Virus record (IMG/VR): IMGVR_UViG_3300033388_002430 | Coordinates: 1 to 64,000 of that record | Direction: 5' to 3' (one strand) | Length of the DNA: 64,000 nt | Origin: a virus | In this document: positions 1 to 8,176 of the stretch, in pieces | How the letters are laid out: each line of letters begins with the position of its first letter | Position numbering within the stretch: position 1 is the stretch's first letter | The notes under the pieces: generated by a model | What the model saw: the letters and a program-made list of their open reading frames with translations, nothing else | Told to the model about the DNA's origin: nothing | Databases searched by the model: none | Made by a program: the position numbers and the translations under genes

Positions 1-891
1 GAATGGCTCGAAGAATTTATCATCACCTTCTTTAGCCTTTTCAACAATGGTAGAAATTCTGCCATAGCTCTCATCACCAATCTTTACAGTAGTTCCACGA
101 CTGATAGGACATTTATCTAGATTAGCCCCATCTATGATTGCACTCATCCCTTTATGCAGACCTTTTCCTGCTAAGGAGAATACGTAGAATTTCTTATCAT
201 CTTTACCCCAACGATTTTTGTAAATCTCTCCTTCCAGCACGTAAGACCCATCTGGAAATTCTTCTTTACGCCTCAACAAGATTCGGATCGTAAGTAAATA
301 TTTCTTTACCTCCCCACCAGGAGTTGTATATCCATACCCACCAATTTTCGGATACCAATGATTTGTTATAAATATAGTAGATAAAAATTCTCTGGTTCGT
401 GGTAATAGCTTCCTAGAGAACTGAGCCATAGCAAGTGCCCTTCTACCCATATTAGCAGAACCTATCTCACTTTCCTGCTCCGAGATCGGACTGATAGCCC
501 CCAGACTATCCAAGATACCAATGTTGCATCCATTATCATCTCTCAGCTCACTTACTAATTTATCCAGAGTTTCCTCATCTTTTATCTTTCTGAAAATACT
601 AACCTTTCCCTCAAACCCTGTGTTTTGTAGCACGATTCGGAGATAATCCTTATCAAATCCCTCCAGATCTGCTAGACCAATTCCCTCATTACCCGTGAGC
701 ACAGAGAGTATTCCACTTAGAGAATAGACAAAGGTAGATTTACCCACCCCGGTCTGCCCAAAGATTTCATATCCAGTACCATAAGGAACTCCAATGTCCT
801 CATCATTCGCACCTATAAAGGTTCTGTCCAAGCTGTAATAGCCCGTTTCTACTCTCGGAATAGGATCAATGTCAGTAATTATCTCAATCAT
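1..891 (-). CDS. RecA-like recombinase (partial, 3' end outside window)
   Basis: This open frame runs off the left edge, so only the first 297 residues are visible. Seen: a Walker A loop GQTGVGKST at about residues 45-53, a glycine-rich stretch GIGLADLEGF at 71-80 in the place of the RecA catalytic segment, and a Walker B strand NIGILDSLGAI at about 123-133. This order fits the RecA/UvsX/RadA ATPase core, which forms filaments on single-stranded DNA and drives strand exchange. The start ATG overlaps the stop of the small upstream gene, so the two are probably translationally coupled. A phage recombinase fits its place at the downstream end of the replication operon. A DnaB-type ATPase is a less likely alternative. 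Confidence 0.85.
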   Translation of the reverse strand, partial: MIEIITDIDPIPRVETGYYSLDRTFIGANDEDIGVPYGTGYEIFGQTGVGKSTFVYSLSGILSVLTGNEGIGLADLEGFDKDYLRIVLQNTGFEGKVSIFRKIKDEETLDKLVSELRDDNGCNIGILDSLGAISPISEQESEIGSANMGRRALAMAQFSRKLLPRTREFLSTIFITNHWYPKIGGYGYTTPGGEVKKYLLTIRILLRRKEEFPDGSYVLEGEIYKNRWGKDDKKFYVFSLAGKGLHKGMSAIIDGANLDKCPISRGTTVKIGDESYGRISTIVEKAKEGDDKFFEPF

Positions 892-1045
892 TTTCTTTCC
901 TCGCTTCTTCTCTTGCTTTTTCTAGACAATATTCACAGGGTGTTACTGATATATCACCTCGAAATATTTCAGCGTAAACATCTCGACCACATTCACATAT
1001 TACGGTGATTTCAATACTATCCATTTCTATATTTACTGTACTCAT
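884..1045 (-). CDS. Small zinc-ribbon-like protein (53 aa)
   Basis: Short frame between the RecA-like gene and the HTH gene. It overlaps both neighbours by a few bases, which is typical of coupled phage genes. The product has a C-x-C pair near residue 18 and a C-x2-C pair near residue 40 (CEYC), so a small zinc-binding fold is likely, followed by a charged helical tail. Function unknown. Confidence 0.65.
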   Translation of the reverse strand: MSTVNIEMDSIEITVICECGRDVYAEIFRGDISVTPCEYCLEKAREEARKEND

Positions 1046-1704
1046 TTTTCTATCATCCCTGAACCAGAAGTGATTCGACTAATTGATTTTTGCACAATAT
1101 CATCAAAACTAGTAATATCTAGATATCCGACATAAACAATTCTATCGTTATACCACGCATTGATCGTGCCATCTTCTTCCAAATAGAGTTGTAAACTTCC
1201 TTTCTTTGGTTCCACACCTTTGATCTCTCGTATCTTTTTAGAGATTGATGAATAATCAGGGGCATCTGCTAAGTCTTCCCAATCACTTTGCTCAATATCA
1301 AATCCTCTTGACACAGTGTTAGCGATATATTTCAAATCCTTAATATTTTTAGACTTAAATCTACTTTCTAATCCTAAAGGAATATATCCTTCCTCGAATA
1401 AATCCCAGACACGACAATATTCTCTTACCGTAGATTTATGTAATCCGATACGCTCAAATGCTATTTCTTCAAATTCTCCGTCTACCTCAAATCTGTCCCA
1501 ACTATCTCTGATAATCCATAGAGCTTGTGCTAATGATAATCCTGAAAGTTGTGAGGCTAGTCTGAGCTGTTTGATAATACCAAATGCTCTGTTAGCATCT
1601 CTTGTCTCAACAGCATTTATTAAATGTTCTTTGATATTTTGCAGGAATTTATCCGCATCTACTTGAAGTGCTTGATCTAATCCACTTACTATTATATCAT
1701 TCAT
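1042..1704 (-). CDS. Hypothetical protein with ParB-like helix-turn-helix
   Basis: 220 residues. The middle part (about 82-130) reads as a helix-turn-helix: a segment beginning FERIGLHKSTVREY followed by further helices, in the style of ParB/KorB or plasmid replication DNA-binding proteins. No catalytic motif is visible. It sits upstream of the RecA-like gene in the replication operon and ends by overlapping the next gene. As a possible sequence-specific DNA-binding protein it is one candidate reader of the dispersed AACACNGTGTT sites, but this is inference only. A one-mismatch copy of that site lies inside the gene at 1310-1320. Confidence 0.65.
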   Translation of the reverse strand: MNDIIVSGLDQALQVDADKFLQNIKEHLINAVETRDANRAFGIIKQLRLASQLSGLSLAQALWIIRDSWDRFEVDGEFEEIAFERIGLHKSTVREYCRVWDLFEEGYIPLGLESRFKSKNIKDLKYIANTVSRGFDIEQSDWEDLADAPDYSSISKKIREIKGVEPKKGSLQLYLEEDGTINAWYNDRIVYVGYLDITSFDDIVQKSISRITSGSGMIEK

Positions 1705-1707
1705 CTA

Positions 1708-1959
1708 TTATTCTCCTATTGTAATTTCAAATACAAGTTTAAATATTTTGATGCTTAGAATTACTGTCCAATCAGAGTTGCCCGTATCAAATTCTAATAT
1801 CTTGATATAGAACAGGCATGGAACATCTCCTTTGAACCAACCAAAATTTACATGAACCTCACCAAATTTCATTCTTACATTCATTTGTTTTTCCTTTTTT
1901 ATCTTCCATGGCATTTGCCCTACTTGAAAGTGATCCTGATGGATCTTCTTTTCACTCAT
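1708..1959 (-). CDS. Hypothetical protein (83 aa)
   Basis: Not recognised. Its ATG overlaps the stop of the preceding gene as TAATG, which supports the start. The C-terminal half is rich in beta-strand-forming hydrophobic residues (VILSIKIFKLVFEITI). It sits in the continuous leftward operon. Confidence 0.55.
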   Translation of the reverse strand: MSEKKIHQDHFQVGQMPWKIKKEKQMNVRMKFGEVHVNFGWFKGDVPCLFYIKILEFDTGNSDWTVILSIKIFKLVFEITIGE

Positions 1960-2324
1960 TATTTATTTCTCCCTGGAATAATCACAATTATTTTATATTT
2001 TTTCGGGGAAATAAGACTATCTATTTCATTGATTAAATCAATGCTTGCTTGTTCTGGTACAGGATCTGATCTGTCATCATAAGCACAGCCTGGAAAATAT
2101 TTGGGATTGTCCCATAATTTATTCTTCATTCCGTATCCAGTCTCTAGCACTCTAAATACAATGCCCTCTGAAGTTTCAAACCATTGAATATCAATTCCCT
2201 CTGGAGCAATAAGGTCTAGAGAATATTTATCAATACTTGCCGAAGTAATTTTTCGAATATATCGCACTTGTTTAGTAAAGTGTATTCTGTTTTTTGATCT
2301 GAATCCATAAAATACAATACTCAT
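1959..2324 (-). CDS. Hypothetical protein (121 aa)
   Basis: Not recognised. Soluble, mixed composition, with a basic N-terminus and an isoleucine-rich C-terminal strand (YKIIVIIPG). It lies between two short genes in the leftward operon and its stop overlaps the next start. Confidence 0.55.
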   Translation of the reverse strand: MSIVFYGFRSKNRIHFTKQVRYIRKITSASIDKYSLDLIAPEGIDIQWFETSEGIVFRVLETGYGMKNKLWDNPKYFPGCAYDDRSDPVPEQASIDLINEIDSLISPKKYKIIVIIPGRNK

Positions 2325-2325
2325 A

Positions 2326-2442
2326 TTATCTCCCCATCCACATCTTTCTATATCGTTTCCATCTCATAGGTATTAATCCTTTATCACGAGCTTTTATACA
2401 ATACCAGATATAGTCGAACCAACAATTAATTAGACTAATCAT
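2326..2442 (-). CDS. Small hypothetical protein (38 aa)
   Basis: Short frame whose ATG overlaps the upstream stop (ATGA), with GGAGTAA just ahead as ribosome binding site. The product begins MISLINCWFDYIWYC and ends with a basic stretch (MRWKRYRKMWMGR). It fills the gap between the flanking genes exactly. Function unknown. Confidence 0.5.
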   Translation of the reverse strand: MISLINCWFDYIWYCIKARDKGLIPMRWKRYRKMWMGR

Positions 2443-2675
2443 TTACTCCTCTCAATAGTGATCCTAACCTTGATAACCTTTGATCTTGGAAAAGTCCCCC
2501 TCGTTTTAGATAAAACATTCCTAGCCGCTCTTCTGGTGCAGAACAGAGCTATAGGGTGTCCTTCCATATGTGCTGGAATAGGGGTATATTCTTCATCAAA
2601 CCACCAATAACGACCTATCAATCCATGCCCTTCTTTTGATTGTGTATCTATTGCCCATCCATAATATTCATTCAT
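2439..2675 (-). CDS. Hypothetical protein (78 aa)
   Basis: Not recognised. It has several aromatic residues in the N-terminal third and a basic C-terminus. It overlaps both neighbours by four bases, as expected inside a tightly packed operon. Confidence 0.55.
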   Translation of the reverse strand: MNEYYGWAIDTQSKEGHGLIGRYWWFDEEYTPIPAHMEGHPIALFCTRRAARNVLSKTRGTFPRSKVIKVRITIERSK

Positions 2676-3109
2676 AACTTTTTAGTCTCCTCGTCTGGAT
2701 GCCAATTACAATCATCATTGTTACACCACCACATGCTTTCATAGTAGTCAAAGTCCATATCTTCACCACACTTCGGGCATTTCTTTTCTTCTGTTGATAT
2801 AACAAATATATCATTTTCATACTCTTGTTTTATAACAAGATCTTTGGTGTTAATGTAAACCATACCCTCGTTTGGTGGAGTGGGGAGTTCTACTAGCGGG
2901 TGTTCTTTCAACTGTCCACAATTATCACAGTCATACCAGCCCTTCACCCAAAACACTTCGGCTTGACATATAGGACAAAAATACTTCTCCCCCTCTTGTG
3001 CGGTGAGAGCTTCATCCATTCGGGCATATATTCTTACCGAGGTCTCGCTAGGAACTCTAAGGTCTATCAATGCTTTCTGCAACTCTTTCAGTATCGCTTG
3101 TGTGTTCAT
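2672..3109 (-). CDS. Two-zinc-ribbon protein with the MNTQAILKE N-terminal module
   Basis: 145 residues. Two zinc ribbons are visible: CPIC...CDNC at about 44-62 and CPKCG...CNNDDC at about 110-134. The N-terminus MNTQAILKE, the AQEGE segment and the PTPPNEG segment recur in the otherwise different product of the gene at 9969-10313, so these genes share a mobile or duplicated module. Function unknown. DNA or RNA binding through the ribbons is plausible. It overlaps the uracil-DNA glycosylase start. Confidence 0.65.
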   Translation of the reverse strand: MNTQAILKELQKALIDLRVPSETSVRIYARMDEALTAQEGEKYFCPICQAEVFWVKGWYDCDNCGQLKEHPLVELPTPPNEGMVYINTKDLVIKQEYENDIFVISTEEKKCPKCGEDMDFDYYESMWWCNNDDCNWHPDEETKKL

Positions 3110-3606
3110 AATTTTCTAGCCTCCAGTACAAATTTTTCTAGTGTCATCCTGACCTCACCAACAGTGCCGTAAAATACAGATGATGGATTTGGACATGCCA
3201 TTACTTTACCTGAGAAATATGGTGTTTCTATGACTAATCCGGCTAGTTGCATCACAGAATGATCTGTAAAGAATTTGACCGTATCAGACCCTAGAAGTAA
3301 TATCAATTCTTTATCCTTACCCAATTTTAGTAAACTTTCCAGTCCAGTGTTGAAACACTCCTCATTATCATTCTTCTCGTGTAACCACAGATTAGTAAGT
3401 AAAGCATTGTGCAGATTAAATCCTAACTTTCCAAGCTCTGTTTTCAATACTCTGCCGGATTTACCTACAAATGGTCTACCAACTTTCATCTCATCTTCCT
3501 CAGGCGATTCTCCAACTATCAATATGGAAGAATTAGGATTACCATAGGGCAATACCAGGTCTGTTCTTCCACAACTCTTGCAAGTAAAATCTTCAACTGT
3601 TTTCAT
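3106..3606 (-). CDS. Uracil-DNA glycosylase, family 4-like
   Basis: 166 residues, slightly shorter than cellular family 4 enzymes. Motif 1 is visible as GESPEEDEMKVGRPFVGKSG (about 33-52), matching the family pattern GExPGxxExxxGxPFVGxxG. An ILLLGSDTVKFF strand follows near residue 105, and a CPNPSSVF segment stands where the family has HPS. The N-terminal C-x2-C (CKSC) may help bind a metal cluster. These enzymes remove uracil from DNA. Here the gene abuts the DNA polymerase gene (TAATG), suggesting repair coupled to phage replication. The changed HPS motif (NPS) leaves some doubt about specificity. Confidence 0.75.
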   Translation of the reverse strand: MKTVEDFTCKSCGRTDLVLPYGNPNSSILIVGESPEEDEMKVGRPFVGKSGRVLKTELGKLGFNLHNALLTNLWLHEKNDNEECFNTGLESLLKLGKDKELILLLGSDTVKFFTDHSVMQLAGLVIETPYFSGKVMACPNPSSVFYGTVGEVRMTLEKFVLEARKL

Positions 3607-5282
3607 TATTTACCTCCGCTCCAGTCTTGGCACACAACGACATGTGCAAAGAACCTCACACCTGGACACATCTTCTGAGCCACATCTTCCATAGTTCCTC
3701 GAATAAACTCAGCAATTTTATCAGCACAATGTTTAGGCACATCTGCAATGATTTCATCATGGATCTCAGCTACAACTCCGTACTCGCACAAATCAGTAGG
3801 CCAGTTCTTATGTATCTCTCCTAGAGATGCCTTTAGTTGATCTCCTGCACTTGATTGAATAGGAGCATTACGAGTATGTCTTTCCCTTTGATAGCTATAA
3901 GAATTAAGATGAAATTTCCGACCTACTACGGATTCTACATAACCATGGATCAATTCTTGTTTAGATACCCAATTCTGAATATCAGGGAATAATTTGAAAA
4001 ATGTGGCTAATCTTTCTTTAGCCTCTTTTACAGAAACGTTATATTTCTGAGCATATCCCTTAACAGATAATCCATATCCAGCGGCTAGAATAATTTCTTT
4101 AGCCTCATCTCTGAACGGATCACTTTTAGTAATCTCTTTGTCATACATTTTTTTCACAATTTCGATATAAATATCATTACCAGTATTACATATCTCAATC
4201 AAGTTCTTATCCTGAGATAGATATGCCATTATTCTAGGTTCTTGTGCGGAGTAATCAGCTACGACCAAAGAGTTTCCTTCTTTAGGAATAAAGCACTCTC
4301 TAAATACTGGAGTACTTCTTACTGGAATGTTTTGACAATTCGGCTTACTAGATGATGTTCTTCCGGTACTTGCCCCAATTACATAATAGTCGGAATGTAC
4401 ACATTCATCTTCTTCAATATATTTTTCTGCCCAATTTAGTCCATAGGTAGAGGATAATTTCTTCTTTTTTCTAAATTGTAATACTCGTTCTGCCATATCA
4501 GAGATATCACTGTCAGGATTTTTCTTTATGAGTTCTTCCAGAGCCTCTTCATTAGTAGATTTTATTCCTTTTACTCCTAATTCTACCAATTTCTCTTTGA
4601 CCTGTTTAGGGCTTGCCGGATTAATCTCAAAGGTTTCTTTGTATTCCTGTGCAAGTCTTTCATTCTCCTCTGCCAATTCTTTCCACTTCTCCACATCTAC
4701 TCTAAATCCTTTGAAATCTTTGATTGCCCAGAGAGCGGGAAGATCTATTTCTTTCCAAACTTTGAAATCATTCTTATCCGCTATCTTTCTCTGCACTTGA
4801 CAAACTTTCAATGTGTAGTATGGATCTTTAGCACTATATTCTAATAACTCCGGTGTTAGTTCTGTAGCAGTTTCAAATCCTTCTCTGATCTCTTTTTCTA
4901 ATAAAATATTTAGATGCCTACGAACCAGATCTGCTAAAGAAAAGTTAGTAAAGTATCCTCCATAGAGAATACGATCTATTAGCATGATATCCCATATCTT
5001 AGTTTCTCTGCTAATCTCTGCCCATCTACTGAGATGTGCCAGATCAAATTTAGCATTCATCAATGCCCAGATACAATTATCAACTCTCTGAAGCATAATA
5101 GGTACAATGTTTTCATCCGTAGTGATATAAACATCTTCCCCAATCGCTACCTGTAAAGATGCAAATGTTCCATTATCAGGTCTATGCAGTCTAGCCTTGT
5201 CCATTCCGAATAGTTCTGTGTCTACTCCTATCCAGGTATTATCCGGCTGTCTCGATGGAAGTTTATCTACATATATATTCAT
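3606..5282 (-). CDS. polA: DNA polymerase I, family A
   Basis: 558 residues from the ATG at 5282; an in-frame TTG just upstream is less likely. The N-terminal 3'-5' exonuclease domain shows D-x-E in GVDTELFG (about 19-26), NAKFDLAHL (about 77-85) and YSAKDPYYT (about 150). The polymerase domain shows GRTSSSKPNCQNIP, motif A VVADYSAQEPR (about 344-354), motif B RDEAKEIILAAGYGLS (about 394-409) and motif C EIHDEI (about 510). All key acidic residues are present, so the enzyme should be active in both synthesis and proofreading. No 5'-3' exonuclease domain is fused, as usual for phage enzymes. A GGAGGAG ribosome binding site lies 12 bases ahead. Confidence 0.95.
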   Translation of the reverse strand: MNIYVDKLPSRQPDNTWIGVDTELFGMDKARLHRPDNGTFASLQVAIGEDVYITTDENIVPIMLQRVDNCIWALMNAKFDLAHLSRWAEISRETKIWDIMLIDRILYGGYFTNFSLADLVRRHLNILLEKEIREGFETATELTPELLEYSAKDPYYTLKVCQVQRKIADKNDFKVWKEIDLPALWAIKDFKGFRVDVEKWKELAEENERLAQEYKETFEINPASPKQVKEKLVELGVKGIKSTNEEALEELIKKNPDSDISDMAERVLQFRKKKKLSSTYGLNWAEKYIEEDECVHSDYYVIGASTGRTSSSKPNCQNIPVRSTPVFRECFIPKEGNSLVVADYSAQEPRIMAYLSQDKNLIEICNTGNDIYIEIVKKMYDKEITKSDPFRDEAKEIILAAGYGLSVKGYAQKYNVSVKEAKERLATFFKLFPDIQNWVSKQELIHGYVESVVGRKFHLNSYSYQRERHTRNAPIQSSAGDQLKASLGEIHKNWPTDLCEYGVVAEIHDEIIADVPKHCADKIAEFIRGTMEDVAQKMCPGVRFFAHVVVCQDWSGGK

Positions 5283-5494
5283 CAAAATATTACTCCTCCT
5301 ACTGGTATTATTGGTCTCAGAGTTTCCGTATCATAGTTTGGGAATGAGACGCAACCAACAAAACCACTACCCCTCATAATCATATGTTCATACTCTTCTG
5401 GAACCCGTAAATCAGGTAATGGTGCACCACATTGAGTACAAATTGTTTTTTCAGCATCTATATGGCACGTGCAATATCTACATTGAATTTTCAT
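5282..5494 (-). CDS. Small zinc-ribbon protein (70 aa)
   Basis: The N-terminus holds C-x2-C (CRYC) and a second C-x2-C (CTQC) about fifteen residues later, a zinc-ribbon arrangement like double-zinc-ribbon proteins. The rest is featureless. Its stop overlaps the polymerase start. Confidence 0.6.
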   Translation of the reverse strand: MKIQCRYCTCHIDAEKTICTQCGAPLPDLRVPEEYEHMIMRGSGFVGCVSFPNYDTETLRPIIPVGGVIF

Positions 5495-5705
5495 CTTTCC
5501 ATTCCTCTATTTTTCTTTGTATAAGATCAGAAAATAAAATATCGAAATAAAATTTACCTTTCCACCAACCAATAGAAAAGAGGGTTGCTGGATAATTATT
5601 AGCGTTCTTGAATTGACATAATACCAGATTAATATAATCCCATCGTTTTTTATATCCTGTATCTGGCATGAATTCTATATCTAATAGATGAAATTTTCCG
5701 TACAT
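5478..5705 (-). CDS. Hypothetical protein (75 aa)
   Basis: Start set at the ATG at 5705 because GGAGAGG lies 6 bases upstream and the preceding gene ends at 5708. A longer in-frame start would run 40 bases into that gene. The product is rich in aromatic residues. Not recognised. Confidence 0.55.
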   Translation of the reverse strand: MYGKFHLLDIEFMPDTGYKKRWDYINLVLCQFKNANNYPATLFSIGWWKGKFYFDILFSDLIQRKIEEWKDENSM

Positions 5706-5707
5706 AT

Positions 5708-5884
5708 TTATCCTCTCCCCTGTGCTAGGTCTTGTTCTTCTCTCCATTCATCTAAGGCATCCTCACTCATCTGTTGTTGTAATAACCACCATTCTGCACA
5801 TTGATCTACATAGTGACAATTCGTACAATCATCTGGATCACAGTTCCAAGGTCTTAATTCTTCAGATACATTAATTTTATTCAT
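5708..5884 (-). CDS. Small cysteine-cluster protein (58 aa)
   Basis: Start chosen at the second of two tandem ATGs (5884), 6 bases after GGAGA. The product has C-x4-C-x2-C-x5-C (within CDPDDCTNCHYVDQC), nearly the same spacing as the gene directly upstream, so the two look like a tandem pair of small metal-binding proteins. The C-terminal half is acidic and helical. Confidence 0.55.
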   Translation of the reverse strand: MNKINVSEELRPWNCDPDDCTNCHYVDQCAEWWLLQQQMSEDALDEWREEQDLAQGRG

Positions 5885-6011
5885 CATCTTCTCCGAAACA
5901 AACTGTATTCCATTTACAATTATCACATCCCTCAGCATTATTACAAAGAATTTTATCTTCTGCTGGAATATCCTCATATGTCATATCTTCTAATTCTAAA
6001 TAATCAAACAT
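5877..6011 (-). CDS. Small cysteine-cluster protein (44 aa)
   Basis: Short frame with ATG at 6011 preceded by a purine-rich AGAGGAGAAT stretch. It carries C-x5-C-x2-C-x5-C (CNNAEGCDNCKWNTVC), close to the spacing in the following gene. Strongly acidic outside the cluster. Function unknown, probably zinc binding. Confidence 0.55.
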   Translation of the reverse strand: MFDYLELEDMTYEDIPAEDKILCNNAEGCDNCKWNTVCFGEDDE

Positions 6012-6023
6012 TTTTATTCTCCT

Positions 6024-6644
6024 CTAATTTCCATAATGATCTGCCCAATCATTCATATCTTTGAACTTAGAATAATACTTTTTCCCATTAATTACAATGT
6101 GCCATTTGTCCCATTCCGCAAAATCCCCGGATAGCTCAGACCCTCCGGCTCGTTTATCACTGGAAAGAATATTCCAGACTTCTACTGTTCCACCAAAAGG
6201 CTCAAGTCCTGCATTGTCCAGAATAGAGAATCCATGTTCGAGAATATCTAAACATTTCTCTTTAGTATATTTTCCCTCCAGATACATCATATATAATCTT
6301 CCACTATGAATAAAGTTATGACAGGAAGAGCAGAGAGCAACTATTTCTTCTAACTTTGCTTCACCTTTCTTATAATTAATCTGGTAACTCTCATGCCCTT
6401 CTAACCATTGATGATACTTAGCATTATATTTAGATATTCCACATGCCCAACAGCAGTAATTATTCTTAGCATATGCTTCTTTACGCTTCTCATTCCACCA
6501 TGCCTGACCTAACACTGTGCGTGGATTCATCCCATGTAAAGGCTTAGGAATATTAGGATGGGTCAGATAGATAGGATTAGAAAATTTTGCCTCTTCTATT
6601 TTTCCCTTTACCATTCCCTTTCTAGGTGGTGTATATTCACTCAT
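6024..6644 (-). CDS. HNH endonuclease
   Basis: 206 residues. A C-x2-C pair (CWAC, about 55), EGHE (about 73) and LCSSCHNFIHSG (about 98-109) form the HNH nuclease signature with its structural zinc. Such proteins nick or cut DNA; in phages they act as homing nucleases or in packaging. Here it sits among replication genes, upstream of the polymerase. The long C-terminal part is unrecognised. Confidence 0.8.
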   Translation of the reverse strand: MSEYTPPRKGMVKGKIEEAKFSNPIYLTHPNIPKPLHGMNPRTVLGQAWWNEKRKEAYAKNNYCCWACGISKYNAKYHQWLEGHESYQINYKKGEAKLEEIVALCSSCHNFIHSGRLYMMYLEGKYTKEKCLDILEHGFSILDNAGLEPFGGTVEVWNILSSDKRAGGSELSGDFAEWDKWHIVINGKKYYSKFKDMNDWADHYGN

Positions 6645-6816
6645 TTATATTTTCCTTTTTCCAGTGTTTTACCAGTTTGAATCCTGCCTTGATAGTATAA
6701 TCTTCACAGAACTCTTTTTTACACGCCTCACATCTATATAGTGTACAGTATTCATTCCAATCAATCGGTGTCAATTTCCATGTTTCTTTACATTTAGGAC
6801 ATTGGATATGATACAT
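6637..6816 (-). CDS. Small zinc-ribbon protein (59 aa)
   Basis: Frame with ATG at 6816 overlapping the upstream stop (TAATG). The product has CPKC near the N-terminus and CEAC about 23 residues later, then a lysine-rich tail. Probably a zinc ribbon. It overlaps the HNH gene start by 8 bases. Confidence 0.6.
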   Translation of the reverse strand: MYHIQCPKCKETWKLTPIDWNEYCTLYRCEACKKEFCEDYTIKAGFKLVKHWKKENINE

Positions 6817-7019
6817 TATTCTGCCTTTACTGTATCCACTATTATTGGAGTAAGTCCAAATGGTTTCATGTCACTGTACTCACCGTCTAACCATGCTACT
6901 AGATTATTTTTAGTTATTCCTGCCACCCGCTGTAATGTTTCCTCTTCAGATTCATTATTAGTATCAAATATAATCTGAGTATTAAGACATATAGTAATTT
7001 TTACATTTTTAGTTTTCAT
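6816..7019 (-). CDS. Hypothetical protein (67 aa)
   Basis: Not recognised. Begins with a beta-prone strand (NVKITICLNTQIIF) followed by an acidic helix. It lies between the helicase and a zinc-ribbon gene and overlaps both. Confidence 0.5.
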   Translation of the reverse strand: MKTKNVKITICLNTQIIFDTNNESEEETLQRVAGITKNNLVAWLDGEYSDMKPFGLTPIIVDTVKAE

Positions 7020-8176
7020 GAATATTTCCTTAAACTAAACCATTCTCCTTTATCCGTATGTTTCCAACCATGATTACCTATAAATGGTATCTGAATCGCA
7101 CCAGGACTATCATCTCTATGCTGTCTAAATCCTCCTCTACAGAGCCACGCAATTAGGTATGCTCTGTTCTCAACAATTGGAATCTTATCAGCGTCTTGCT
7201 CAGCAAAATAATCAATGCTCGGATTATATACCATCAGAACCATGTAGGCCAATGCCTCGGCTAATCTTGTCCATCTCAAATGATGTGGTCTAGGAATACC
7301 ACCTCTATAACCTGAGAGTTGTGCTAGGAGAACAATAGGTACTCTCAATTTCTTAGCTCCCATCATCAGTATTCGATACATATCACTTACCGTAGATACA
7401 CTTGTTTCACCCTCAATAATTAGATCTGCAAAGTCAATAATAACAAGTCCTAAATCTTCCATTCGAGCAGAGTCGGATATAATCTTGGAAGCCGTCATTG
7501 GTTCATCACATATCTCAATTCTAGTTTCCTCATCCTCAGTAAGATTAATTACTTCCCGTGACCGTGCGGCGTATTGACTAGCTAACATCTCAATGCTATA
7601 AACCGCCACTTTCTCGTCTTTATGCTCTCTCGCATATGTTCCTGCTAAAGCCCCTGCAAATGATGTCTTACCGCTCTTAGGAGCACCCCCTACTACGACT
7701 AGACCTACTTCGGGTAATCCACCTAAATGATTATCTATCGGAGCAAATCCACACTTCTTATAAGGAATCTCATCTCCCTCTACCTGATTTAAAGGAGTTC
7801 TAAGAGATGCTCCATATTCAGCCTTACCCACAATTTCTACTATTTCTGACAAATCTACAAATTCTCCCTGCTGTAATTTTCTGGAATATTTCTCTAATCT
7901 GTGTCCTGCCTGATATAGACTTGCAGATTTCTCTAATATTCCTAACCAATCCGCTTTAGATGTTAATCCGTTCAAACTCTTAGCCGCATCCATAGCTGAT
8001 TGTACAGGATGTATTCCTATCTGCTCCACCAGATCGCCCACAGTTTTCTCCGACTTTAATCCTTTAATAATTTCATCATATGGTGGTATCAATAGCTCTG
8101 ATCTAATTGCGTTAAGCGATAACTCTTTGTTGATTGCTAATCCTGCTACTATCTCGCTGGAACTTGACCAATCCAT
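7016..8176 (-). CDS. DnaB-like replicative helicase
   Basis: 386 residues. The C-terminal RecA-fold shows Walker A GGAPKSGKTS (about 162-171), a YSIEM strand (about 193) as in DnaB motif H1a, Walker B LVIIDFADL (about 245) and LLAQLSG (about 283) as in motif H3. The enzyme should unwind DNA at the phage fork. The ATG lies 65 bases inside the primase gene but is preceded by AGAGGAGA, 6 bases away, so the overlap is real. The overlap suggests coupled, balanced production of primase and helicase. The N-terminal domain is shorter than in cellular DnaB. Confidence 0.85.
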   Translation of the reverse strand: MDWSSSSEIVAGLAINKELSLNAIRSELLIPPYDEIIKGLKSEKTVGDLVEQIGIHPVQSAMDAAKSLNGLTSKADWLGILEKSASLYQAGHRLEKYSRKLQQGEFVDLSEIVEIVGKAEYGASLRTPLNQVEGDEIPYKKCGFAPIDNHLGGLPEVGLVVVGGAPKSGKTSFAGALAGTYAREHKDEKVAVYSIEMLASQYAARSREVINLTEDEETRIEICDEPMTASKIISDSARMEDLGLVIIDFADLIIEGETSVSTVSDMYRILMMGAKKLRVPIVLLAQLSGYRGGIPRPHHLRWTRLAEALAYMVLMVYNPSIDYFAEQDADKIPIVENRAYLIAWLCRGGFRQHRDDSPGAIQIPFIGNHGWKHTDKGEWFSLRKYS

